From assembly GCF_037040815.1 (NCBI RefSeq), contig NZ_CP146232.1, positions 3,876,001 to 3,940,000 of the forward strand: DNA of 64,000 bases, written 5' to 3'. Made by a program: the position numbers and the translations under genes. The DNA comes from Pararoseomonas sp. SCSIO 73927. GTDB taxonomy: Bacteria; Pseudomonadota; Alphaproteobacteria; Acetobacterales; Acetobacteraceae. How positions within the stretch are numbered: the stretch's first letter is position 1; every line of letters begins with the position of its first letter. Of this stretch, positions 9,055-16,459 are shown in pieces. The notes under the pieces are model-generated. The model was not told the DNA's origin. It searched no databases and was given only the letters and a program-made list of their open reading frames with translations.

Positions 9055-10263
9055 ATGCCCATGAACGCCCCGCTCAAGCCCCAGAACGCCCTTCTCTCCT
9101 CCACCGGGACCACGGTGTTCACGGTGATGTCGGCGCTGGCGGTGCAGCACGGGGCGATCAACCTCGGCCAGGGCTTCCCGGACTACGAGGGGCCGGAGGC
9201 GGTGGTCCGCACCGCGGCGGATGCCCTGTTCGACGGCCGCAACCAGTACCCGCCGCTGACCGGCGTGCCGGAGCTGCGGGAGGCCGTGGCCGCGGCCAAT
9301 CGGCGCTTCTACGGGCTGGAGATCGACCCGTTGTCGGAGGTGGTCGTCACCTCCGGCGCGACGGAGGCCATCACGGCCTGCCTCATGGCCGTGCTGGACC
9401 CGGGCGATGAGTGCGTGCTGATCGAGCCCCTCTATGACACCTACCTGCCGGTGGTGCGGATGCTCGGCGCCGTGCCGAAGCTGGTGCGCCTGACCCCGCC
9501 GAAGTGGGAGCTGCCGCGCGCGGAGCTGGCGGCCGCCTTCGGGCCGAAGACCAAGGCCATCCTCCTCAACTCCCCCATGAACCCCGCCGGGAAGGTGTTC
9601 ACCGCCGCCGAGCTGGCCTTCGTGGCCGAGCTGGTGGCGCGCCACGGCGCCTACGCCATCTGCGACGAGGTGTACGAGCACCTGACCTTCGACGGCTGGT
9701 CGCACATCCCCCTGATGACCCTGCCGGGCATGCGGGAGCGGTGCATGCGGATCGGCAGCGCAGGCAAGACCTTCAGTCTCACGGGGTGGAAGGTGGGCTA
9801 CATCACCGCCGACCGGTCGCTCGCGCCCAGCATCGCCAAGGCGCACCAGCTCCTCACCTTCACCACCCCGCCCAACCTGCAGCGCGGCGTCGCCGTGGGG
9901 CTGGGAATGGAGGATTCCTACTTCACCGGCATTTCGGCCACCTTGCAGGCGAAGCGGGACCGGCTGGCGGCCGGGCTCACGGCGCTCGGCTTCGGGGTTC
10001 TGGAGGCGCGGGGCAGCTACTTCGTAACCGCCGACTTCCGCCCGCTGGGCTTCGCCGGGGACGACGTAGCCTTCTGCCGGCACATCACGGAGACGGCAAA
10101 GGTCACCGCCATCCCCGTTTCCGCCTTCTACGCTGGCCCGGACGCCCCGAACCACTACGCCCGCTTCGCCTTCTGCAAGGCGGATGCGGTGCTGGACGAG
10201 GCGCTGGCCCGGCTGGCCGCCTGGAAGGCCGCCCGGGTGGAGGGCGTGCGCGAGGCCGGGTGA
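9055..10263 (+). CDS. PLP-dependent class I/II aminotransferase
   Basis: Fold-type I transaminase of about 402 residues. The N-terminal substrate segment INLGQGFPDYEGP, the PLP-phosphate region TSGATEAI, the NPAGKVF loop and the cofactor lysine in SAGKTFSLTGWK (K238) are all present. The C-terminal Arg in NHYARFAFCK would bind substrate carboxylate. It most resembles the kynurenine/methionine/glutamine-phenylpyruvate aminotransferase branch; the exact substrate cannot be read from sequence. I prefer ATG 9055, with GGAAG seven bases upstream, over GTG or ATG codons further upstream. It is divergent from glnB. Confidence 0.9.
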   Translation: MPMNAPLKPQNALLSSTGTTVFTVMSALAVQHGAINLGQGFPDYEGPEAVVRTAADALFDGRNQYPPLTGVPELREAVAAANRRFYGLEIDPLSEVVVTSGATEAITACLMAVLDPGDECVLIEPLYDTYLPVVRMLGAVPKLVRLTPPKWELPRAELAAAFGPKTKAILLNSPMNPAGKVFTAAELAFVAELVARHGAYAICDEVYEHLTFDGWSHIPLMTLPGMRERCMRIGSAGKTFSLTGWKVGYITADRSLAPSIAKAHQLLTFTTPPNLQRGVAVGLGMEDSYFTGISATLQAKRDRLAAGLTALGFGVLEARGSYFVTADFRPLGFAGDDVAFCRHITETAKVTAIPVSAFYAGPDAPNHYARFAFCKADAVLDEALARLAAWKAARVEGVREAG

Positions 10264-10328
10264 GGGGATCGGCGGTTGACGCCGGGCGCCCGTCGCCCTA
10301 AATCCCGCCCGCCTTCCGGGGCTTCTAT

Positions 10329-10404
10329 GGCGGCCTTAGCTCAGTCGGTAGAGCGCCACGTTGTGGTCGTGGATGTCACGGGTTCGAATCCCGTAGGTCG
10401 CCCA
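10329..10404 (+). tRNA. tRNA-His (GUG)
   Basis: Folds as a complete cloverleaf. The 7-bp acceptor stem GCGGCCT pairs with AGGTCGC (one G-U). The D-arm GCTCAGTCGGTAGAGC, the anticodon stem CCACG/CGTGG with loop TTGTGGT giving anticodon GTG, and the T-arm ACGGGTTCGAATCCCGT are all present. The extra G at position -1 (10329) opposite C73 is the identity mark of histidine tRNAs. No integrase or repeated 3' end follows, so there is no sign of a mobile insertion here. Confidence 0.97.
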
Positions 10405-10430
10405 TTCTTCCCCCGCGCCGGTGGCCTCCC

Positions 10431-11267
10431 GTGATCCTCGTCAGCAGCATCTTCCACCGGAAGCCGGAGCTGATCCGGGACCAGTTGCTGCTCTACAACG
10501 CGGCGATGGGCGGCGAGGCCGCCTGCCACCACATCATCCACCTGAACCGCGAATCCGTGCGCCACGGGATCCTGGACGGGCTCGTCCTGCCGCCGAACGC
10601 CACGGTGAACCCGGTCCACCTCGAGACCCACCGCCCGACTTTCCTGGGCTGCCACGTGCTGAACCTTCTGCACGCGATGCGGGAGGGGTTGGGGTACACC
10701 CATGTCTACCTCCACACGGAATCCGATATCCCCTACCGCCCCGGGCTGGGCGAGCACATCCGCGCCCACGATCTGGGCCTGGCCGAGCCGCGGGTGGCGA
10801 AGCTGGCGAAGAGCACGAGCGCCTGGGCGGAGCCGGTGGCGAACGACTTGCGGCTCCGTGCCTTCGTCGAGCGGATCGGGGACGGCCGCATCCTCACCTC
10901 CCGCTACGAGGGGATGTTCGCCACCCGCGCGCTGATGACCGAGATCTTCTTCCAGATGATGGCGGTCTGGCCCTTCGACGAGAACCACTGGCGCGGCGAC
11001 TACCCGTACGAGGAGTTCGCCCTGCCGACGGTGGTGGAGGCCGTGGTCGGGAAACGCAGCATCCGGCGCGTCCGCCACGCGGTGATGACCGCCTCCTCCT
11101 CACGCCGCTACGAGTTGGCGGACCGGGCGATGCTGCGGGCCGAGCACATCCCGCTGCTGGAGCGGGAAGGGCCGGAGATCTTTTGCGCCAAGTTCGCGCC
11201 CGGGGATCTGCACTCCCCCGTCCGGGCCTGGGCGCGGCGCACGCTCGGGGTGCCGGAACCGGGCTGA
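10431..11267 (+). CDS. Uncharacterised protein, possibly glycosyltransferase-like
   Basis: A 278-residue soluble protein starting at GTG 10431, 26 bp after tRNA-His, so it may be read from the tRNA promoter. I do not recognise the family. The N-terminus SSIFHRKPELIRDQLLLYN and the segment YLHTESDIPYRP, with an acidic SD pair after a beta-strand-like YTHVYLH, recall nucleotide-sugar transferases that sense a surface polysaccharide. This is only a resemblance. There is no signal peptide or membrane segment. The codon usage and G+C bias match the neighbours, so it is a real gene. Confidence 0.7.
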   Translation: MILVSSIFHRKPELIRDQLLLYNAAMGGEAACHHIIHLNRESVRHGILDGLVLPPNATVNPVHLETHRPTFLGCHVLNLLHAMREGLGYTHVYLHTESDIPYRPGLGEHIRAHDLGLAEPRVAKLAKSTSAWAEPVANDLRLRAFVERIGDGRILTSRYEGMFATRALMTEIFFQMMAVWPFDENHWRGDYPYEEFALPTVVEAVVGKRSIRRVRHAVMTASSSRRYELADRAMLRAEHIPLLEREGPEIFCAKFAPGDLHSPVRAWARRTLGVPEPG

Positions 11268-11331
11268 GAGGCGATCGTTGCGGGCTGCCGGGGCGGGCCG
11301 GACGATCGCGCCCGGGCGGCGTTACGGCGCC

Positions 11332-11808
11332 ATGATGGATCGCGCCGAAGACCTCTCCTCCCGGTTTGGGAGCCCCGGCCAAGCGCCGCCCGCCGTGTCC
11401 GGGGAGAGCGATCCCGATCCCCACCTGCTCCGCGCGCGGTTCCGCACGCTGGCGGAGGCTATCCCGCAGCTTGTCTGGCTGTCCTGCAGCCGGGGTCTCT
11501 GGACCTGGGCCTCGCCGCAGTGGCTCGACTTTACCGGGCAGCACCAGGCGCAGAGCCACGGCCATGGCTGGCTCTCGGCGGTCCATCCGGAGGACCGGGG
11601 CGTCGCCATGCGGGCCTGGGAGGAGGCGCAGGAGCACGGGCTGCTCGATGTCGTGCTGCGCATCCGGCGGGCGGGGGACGGGGCCTGGTGCCGTTACCAG
11701 GTCTGTTCCTACCCCGTGCGCGGCGCCCCGGGGCCGGGCGGGCGCGAGGGGCCAATCCACGAATGGGTCGGGATCAGCACCCCCGCCGGCGATCCGCCGC
11801 GCGGTTGA
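11332..11808 (+). CDS. Stand-alone PAS-domain protein
   Basis: A 158-residue protein made almost entirely of one PAS fold: LRARFRTLAEAIPQLVWL, the TWASPQWLDFTGQ core, GWLSAVHPEDR and the C-terminal beta-strands ending in HEWVGISTP. This is the PAS_3 pattern common in sensor kinases, but no output domain follows; a stop codon comes about ten residues after the fold. It could be a free sensor module or a remnant of a longer kinase. The start is ATG 11332 (ATG 11335 is adjacent); a TTG at 11278 would extend it by 18 residues. The next gene is the SDR, 54 bp downstream. Confidence 0.75.
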   Translation: MMDRAEDLSSRFGSPGQAPPAVSGESDPDPHLLRARFRTLAEAIPQLVWLSCSRGLWTWASPQWLDFTGQHQAQSHGHGWLSAVHPEDRGVAMRAWEEAQEHGLLDVVLRIRRAGDGAWCRYQVCSYPVRGAPGPGGREGPIHEWVGISTPAGDPPRG

Positions 11809-11862
11809 CAGGGCGGGCCGCGGCCCGCGAACTGCCGGGCGAGAAGGAAGCGGAGACCTGTC

Positions 11863-12630
11863 TTGCAACTCACGCTCGAGGGCCGCCGCGCCCTGATCAC
11901 CGGCGGCTCGCGCGGGCTCGGGCTGGCCATGGCCCGCGCCTTCACCGGGGCGGGCGCCCGCGTCGCGCTCGTCGCTCGCGATCCCCGCGCGCTGGAGGAG
12001 GCGGCCGCGTCGCTCCCCGGTGCCGTGCCCGTGGCGGCCGACATCGCGACCGCGGAGGGCTGCGCGCGGGCCCATGCGGAGGCCGAGGCGGCGCTGGGCG
12101 GCATCGACGTGCTCGTGAACAACGCCGGCACTTCCAAGCGCGGGCCCTTCATGGAGGTGACGGACGCGGAGTGGCAGGCCGACCTGGACCTGAAGCTCTT
12201 CGCCGCGGTCCGCCTCACGCGTCTTGTCTGGACGGGCATGGCGGAGCGGCGCTGGGGCCGGATCGTCAACGTGCTGAACGTCGGGGCGAAGGCGCCCCTG
12301 CCCACGGGCGCGCCCACCGCCGTCTCCCGCGCCGCCGGGATGTCGCTGACGAAGGTCCTGGCGGGGGAGGGGGCACCGCTGGGCATCAACGTCAACGCGC
12401 TTCTCGTCGGCAAGATCGACAGCGACCAGTGGGTGCGCCGCCACGCCGCCAATCCCGGGGGGCAGAGCTACGAGGAGTGGATGGAGGAGGCCGGCAAGCC
12501 GATCCCCATGGGCAGGATGGGCAGGGCGGAGGAATTCGCGGCGATGGCGCTGGCGCTCGTCACCGCGCCGGGCGACTACGTCACGGGCACCGCCATCAAC
12601 GTGGATGGCGGGCTCTCGCCGGTGGTGTGA
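11863..12630 (+). CDS. Short-chain dehydrogenase/reductase-family protein lacking catalytic residues
   Basis: A 255-residue Rossmann protein with an intact cofactor site (TGGSRGLG at residues 13-20, NNAG at 86-89) and a normal C-terminus (VTGTAINVDGGLSPVV). The SDR active site is missing. Where Ser, Tyr and Lys are expected the protein has N139, T152 (in PTAVSR) and R156. The fold is otherwise undamaged and the frame intact, so this looks like an SDR subfamily that binds NAD(P) without normal SDR chemistry, or that uses other residues. The start codon is TTG at 11863. It is followed by a short relic and then by convergent genes. Confidence 0.85.
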   Translation: MQLTLEGRRALITGGSRGLGLAMARAFTGAGARVALVARDPRALEEAAASLPGAVPVAADIATAEGCARAHAEAEAALGGIDVLVNNAGTSKRGPFMEVTDAEWQADLDLKLFAAVRLTRLVWTGMAERRWGRIVNVLNVGAKAPLPTGAPTAVSRAAGMSLTKVLAGEGAPLGINVNALLVGKIDSDQWVRRHAANPGGQSYEEWMEEAGKPIPMGRMGRAEEFAAMALALVTAPGDYVTGTAINVDGGLSPVV

Positions 12631-12660
12631 CGGGCGGCCTCGGGAGGGACGGCCGCCATC

Positions 12661-12744
12661 GGGCAGGCGGTCGTGCCGGGCTTCCCGGCGAAGGTGAACG
12701 TCGCCGCCGCCCTCGCCCCGGCCGGTGTCGGGCCGGAGCGGGTC
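12661..12744 (+). pseudogene. Probable relic of an aspartate dehydrogenase C-terminal region
   Basis: Between the SDR stop and the convergent TctC gene, the plus strand in the SDR direction encodes VPGFPAKVNVAAALAPAGVG followed by PERV. This closely resembles the conserved C-terminal segment of L-aspartate dehydrogenases (FPANVNVAAALSLAGIGPDRT type). Nothing upstream or downstream of it forms the rest of that enzyme and it has no start of its own. I read it as the surviving piece of a deleted gene. The assignment rests on memory of the family motif. Confidence 0.45.
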
Positions 12745-12779
12745 GGGCTGGCCTCCAGGCTGGGGTGGGGAGCCAGGGC

Positions 12780-13754
12780 TCAGTCCGCCCGCACCGCCGC
12801 CTCCCGGATCACGCGGGCCCAGCGGTCCGTTTCGGTCGCCATCAGCGCGGTGAGGGCGGCGGGCGTCAGCTCCGGCGCGACCTGCATCCCCTGGCTTTCC
12901 AGGAATTTCCGCATCTCCGCCTGCCCGATCACCGCGGCGAAGGTGGCGCGCAGCCGCTCCCGCGCCGCGTCGGGCGTGTTGGCGGCCAGGACCAGGCCGA
13001 AGAAGACGGAGGCGTCGTAGCCCGGCAGCCCCTGCTCCGCGACGGTCGGCAGGTCCGGCAGCACGGCGGAGCGCTCCGCGGTGGTGATGCCGAGCGCCCG
13101 CACGCGCCCGCCCTGCAAATGGGGCAGGGCGGTCAGGACATCCGTGAAGACCATGGCGACGTGCCCGGCCACGAGGTCGTTCAGCGCCGGCCCCGTGCCG
13201 CGATAGGGGATGTGCTCGATGTTCGTCCCGGCCATGGTGTTGAACAGCGCGCCCGCGAGGTGGGAGGAGGCGCCATTGCCGGAGGAGCCGAAGGAGAGCC
13301 GCTGCCGCTTCGCGAGCGCGATCAGCTCCTGCACGTTCCCCGCCGGCACGCCCGCGTTCACCGCCAGCACGTTCGGGATGCGCCCCAGCGGCGCGACGGG
13401 GGTGAAGTCCTTCACGGGGTCGTAAGGCTGGCCGGGGTAAAGCATCTTGTTGATGGCCAGTGGGCCGGAGGTGCCGAAGAGGATGGTGTGGCCGTCGGGC
13501 GCGGAGCGCGCGACGAACTCCGCGCCGATGTTGCCGCCCGCGCCGGCGCGGTTCTCCACGACCACGGTCTGGCCGAGCCCCTCGCCGAGGCTCACGGCCA
13601 GGCGTCGCGCGATCAGGTCGGTCGGCCCGCCGGGCGAGAAGGGCACCACCAGTGTCACAGGCCTCGCGCCGGGCTGGGCCAGGGCAGGGCGAACCAGGGC
13701 GGGGCGGGCCAGCGCGCCGAGCGCGGCGGCGGCCAGGAGCGTGCGGCGGTCCAT
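12780..13754 (-). CDS. Bug-family (TctC-like) periplasmic solute-binding protein
   Basis: Extracytoplasmic receptor of the tripartite tricarboxylate transporter type; captures a small carboxylate. The 324-residue protein has a signal peptide ending near ARPALVRPALAQ. Family landmarks follow: VTLVVPFSPGGPTDLIAR, VVENRAGAGGNIGAEFVA, FGSSGNGASSHLAGALF and HIPYRGTGPALNDL. No TctA/TctB membrane genes are nearby, which is usual for the expanded Bug family. Its ATG overlaps the stop codon of the upstream acyl-CoA dehydrogenase-like gene (TGATG), so the two are translationally coupled. Confidence 0.95.
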   Translation of the reverse strand: MDRRTLLAAAALGALARPALVRPALAQPGARPVTLVVPFSPGGPTDLIARRLAVSLGEGLGQTVVVENRAGAGGNIGAEFVARSAPDGHTILFGTSGPLAINKMLYPGQPYDPVKDFTPVAPLGRIPNVLAVNAGVPAGNVQELIALAKRQRLSFGSSGNGASSHLAGALFNTMAGTNIEHIPYRGTGPALNDLVAGHVAMVFTDVLTALPHLQGGRVRALGITTAERSAVLPDLPTVAEQGLPGYDASVFFGLVLAANTPDAARERLRATFAAVIGQAEMRKFLESQGMQVAPELTPAALTALMATETDRWARVIREAAVRAD

Positions 13755-15466
13755 CAGGCGTTCTCCTCCTTCTGCGCGCCGGGATCGTTCAGCAGGTCCC
13801 GTGCGTCGTCCTCGTCCCCGTCCGTCGCCAGCGGATCGCGCGGCAGCACGCGGTGGCGCAGCACCATGCGCGCGAGCGAGAGGCGCTCCGGCATGCCCAG
13901 CCGCCCGGCCTCCCAGGCCATCGCGGCGGCCGAGGTCACGTGGTACAGCGCCGAGGCCGCCTGGCGCGCGAGCGCGGGATCGGCCTGCGCCGCTTCCGCC
14001 AGGGCGATGGCCCGGTCCAGCGCCGGCGCGGCCTCAGGCAGCGCACCGGCATTTCCCAGCAGGCCCAGCACATGGCCGCGCAGCACGGGCAGGGATCCCT
14101 CCCGCGTCGCGGCGCGCAGCACGTCCAGGGCCACGATGTTGCTCGTGCCCTCCCAGATGCTGCCGAGGTGGGAGTCCCGCAGCAGCCGGGCGTCGGACCA
14201 CTCCTCGATGTAGCCGCAGCCGCCGCGCACCTCCATCGCGTCGCCCGTCACCTTGCGGGCGTCTCGGCAGGCGCGGAACTTCAGCAGCGGGGTCAGGATC
14301 CGCAGCAGCGGGTAGGCGCCCTCCTCCCCGGCATCGGCGCGGCGCAGCGCCTCGGCGGTCTGGAACACTATCGTGCGCGCCTGCTCCATCGGGAGCGTCA
14401 TCTTGAGGAGCTGCCGGCGCATCAGCGGCATCTCCACCAGGCGCCTGCCGAAGGCCACGCGACGATGGGCGATGAACAGCGCCTCCGTCACCGCGCGCCG
14501 CATCATCCCCGCCGCGCGCACGCCGTTGGAGAGGCGGGAGTTGTTCACCATGTCCGCCATCTGCCGGAACCCGGCCTCCGGCTCCCCCACCATCCAGGCG
14601 ACGGCGCCGTTCATCGTCACCTCGCCCGAGGCCATGGAGCGCGTGCCGAGCTTCGGCTTCAGGCGCACGATGCGGTGGTGGTTCGGCGTGCCGTCCGGCA
14701 GCGTGCGCGGCAGGAGGAACAGGGAGACGCCGCGCAGCCCCGGCGCATCCTCCCGCCGGGCCAGCACCATGGCCAGCTCCGCGTCGGGGTTGGAGCAGAA
14801 CCACTTGTCGCCCGTCAGCGCCCAGGTGCCGTCATCCCGGGGCGAGGCGCGGACGACCGTGGCGGCGATGTCGCTGCCCGCGCCCTGCTCCGTCATGAAC
14901 ATCGCGCCCTGGTTCAGCGCGTCCAGGTCCTGGCTCGTCAGCGCGGGCAGGTAGCGCGCGACGAGTTCGGGCGAGCCGAACTTCCGGAGCGTGCGCGTCA
15001 GGCTGTCCGTCATGGAGACGGGGCAGCACAGGCCGAACTCTGCCTGCACGAAAAGGTAAGTCAGCAGGTACTTCGCGGCGGGCGGCATCGGCGCGTCCCA
15101 GCCCAGCACCCCGGCGCGGTGGGAAAGGGCGGCGAGGCCGAATTCCCCGAAGGCCAGCCGCTCCATCTCGCGATAGGCCGGGTGGTACTCGACGCTCTGC
15201 GCGTCCTCTCCCCGGCGGTTCCGCTGGTGCAGCACGGGCGGGTTGCGGTCCGCCGCCGCGGCCAGCGCGTCCAGCGTGCCGCCCGCCAGGGCGCCCAACC
15301 GGTCCAGGTGCGGCGAGAGGTGCGCGGCCAGCTCCTCCGGCAGGTAGAGCGCGGCCATCCGCGCCAGCACCGGATCGGCGCGGAACAGGTTCAGCCCGTG
15401 GCTGTCCGGGATCGCGGCGGCGCCGGCCAGGGGGGCATGGTCCGGGCCGGGGGGGCGGATGTGCAT
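13754..15466 (-). CDS. AidB-like acyl-CoA dehydrogenase family protein
   Basis: A FAD-binding acyl-CoA dehydrogenase fold of 570 residues, the length of the AidB branch. Recognisable parts are FMTEQGAGSDIAATVVRA, the FAD-contacting WFCSNPDAELAMVLARR, and the AidB-type signature GGCGYIEEWSDARLLRDSHL with IWEGTSNIVALDVLRA. Members either protect DNA after alkylation or act on unknown acyl-CoAs. ATG 15466 has a GAGGGAAG ribosome-binding site. The gene is coupled to the Bug-family gene and divergent from a LysR regulator, which suggests control by that regulator. Confidence 0.9.
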   Translation of the reverse strand: MHIRPPGPDHAPLAGAAAIPDSHGLNLFRADPVLARMAALYLPEELAAHLSPHLDRLGALAGGTLDALAAAADRNPPVLHQRNRRGEDAQSVEYHPAYREMERLAFGEFGLAALSHRAGVLGWDAPMPPAAKYLLTYLFVQAEFGLCCPVSMTDSLTRTLRKFGSPELVARYLPALTSQDLDALNQGAMFMTEQGAGSDIAATVVRASPRDDGTWALTGDKWFCSNPDAELAMVLARREDAPGLRGVSLFLLPRTLPDGTPNHHRIVRLKPKLGTRSMASGEVTMNGAVAWMVGEPEAGFRQMADMVNNSRLSNGVRAAGMMRRAVTEALFIAHRRVAFGRRLVEMPLMRRQLLKMTLPMEQARTIVFQTAEALRRADAGEEGAYPLLRILTPLLKFRACRDARKVTGDAMEVRGGCGYIEEWSDARLLRDSHLGSIWEGTSNIVALDVLRAATREGSLPVLRGHVLGLLGNAGALPEAAPALDRAIALAEAAQADPALARQAASALYHVTSAAAMAWEAGRLGMPERLSLARMVLRHRVLPRDPLATDGDEDDARDLLNDPGAQKEENA

Positions 15467-15541
15467 GGCGCTTCCCTCTCTGTTTGCCGGGAAGCTGATC
15501 CTGCCGTTGCGCGCCGCCAATCGATTTCTTCGCCGCCGCTA

Positions 15542-15556
15542 TTGAGCTAGGCTCAA
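15542..15556. promoter_or_regulatory. LysR-type operator palindrome
   Basis: A perfect inverted repeat TTGAGC-TAG-GCTCAA lies seven bases before the LysR start codon. It contains the T-N11-A core of LysR-type recognition sites and resembles the GAG/CTC boxes of GcvA-like regulators. Its place in the 96-bp gap between divergent genes suggests that it serves both autoregulation and control of the AidB-like/Bug pair. Confidence 0.6.
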
Positions 15557-15562
15557 CGCCCG

Positions 15563-16444
15563 ATGACCTACCGGCGCCTGCCCTCCCTCGTCGCCCTTCG
15601 CAGCTTCGAGGCCGCGGCGCGCCACCGCAGCGTGACCCGCGCGGCCGGGGAACTCTCGGTGACGCCCGGCGCAGTGAGCCGCGGCGTGCGCGCGCTGGAG
15701 GAGGAGCTTGCGACCTCCCTCTTCGCGCGGAGCAGCACCGGCCTTGCCCTGACCCCGGCCGGGGAGGCCCTCTTCGCCGCGGCGCGGGAGGGGCTGGACC
15801 GCATCGCGGCCGGGCTCGCCGCCATGCGGCAGGCCGGGCCGCGCCGGCGGCTGCGGATCGGCGCCTACACGCTCTTCGCCAGCCGCTGGCTCATCCCCCG
15901 CTGGAACCGGCTGCGGGAACGGCATCCGGAACTGGACATCGAGCTGGAGACCAGCGCCGACCCGCTGGAACTCGTCCCCGGCGCCTTCGACGCGGTGATT
16001 GCGGTGGCCGATGCCCGTCCGCGCCCCGGCCTGACCGCCCTGCCGCTGGTGCCGATCGAGATGATGCCGGTCTGCGCCCCGGCCCTGCTGCCGGGTTTCG
16101 AGTGGGCGCGCGCGACGCTGCTGCATTCCCGCCAGCGCCCGGATGACTGGCCGCGCTGGCTCGCGGCGGCCGGGATCGAAGGGGTGGACGCCGCGCGGGG
16201 GCCGCGCTTCGAGAGCATCGCCCTGGCGCTGGACGCGGCGGCGGAGGGGCTGGGCATCGCGCTGGCGATCCGCGCCCTGGTGGGGCCGGACCTCGCCGCC
16301 GGGCGGGTGGCCGTGCCGCACCCCCTGATCCGCCCGACGACGCGGCGCTTCACCCTGCTGCACGACGCGGAGAGGGAAGGGGATGCGGCCCTCTTCGCCC
16401 TCCGCGCCTGGCTGCGGGAAGAGGCCGGCGACCCGGCCGCTTAG
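15563..16444 (+). CDS. LysR-family transcriptional regulator (GcvA-like)
   Basis: A 293-residue regulator with an N-terminal helix-turn-helix (LPSLVALRSFEAAARHRSVTRAAGELSVT in the GcvA style) and a C-terminal periplasmic-binding-protein-like effector domain. That domain contains LRIGAYTLFASRWLIPR and GLGIALAIRALVGPDLAAGRV. It is divergent from the AidB-like and Bug genes with a clear palindrome in between, the classic LysR arrangement. The ligand is unknown; the Bug protein hints at a small carboxylate. ATG 15563 is the only start consistent with the HTH. Confidence 0.94.
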   Translation: MTYRRLPSLVALRSFEAAARHRSVTRAAGELSVTPGAVSRGVRALEEELATSLFARSSTGLALTPAGEALFAAAREGLDRIAAGLAAMRQAGPRRRLRIGAYTLFASRWLIPRWNRLRERHPELDIELETSADPLELVPGAFDAVIAVADARPRPGLTALPLVPIEMMPVCAPALLPGFEWARATLLHSRQRPDDWPRWLAAAGIEGVDAARGPRFESIALALDAAAEGLGIALAIRALVGPDLAAGRVAVPHPLIRPTTRRFTLLHDAEREGDAALFALRAWLREEAGDPAA

Positions 16445-16459
16445 TTCACGCCCCGCGCC

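Noticed and set aside
10329..10404. tRNA-His as an integration site
   Set aside because: No integrase, no repeated tRNA 3' end and no change in composition downstream.
11520..14213. Nearly 900-codon open frame crossing the PAS, SDR, Bug and AidB genes
   Set aside because: It runs across gene boundaries on both strands, and every segment of it overlaps a recognisable protein in another frame.
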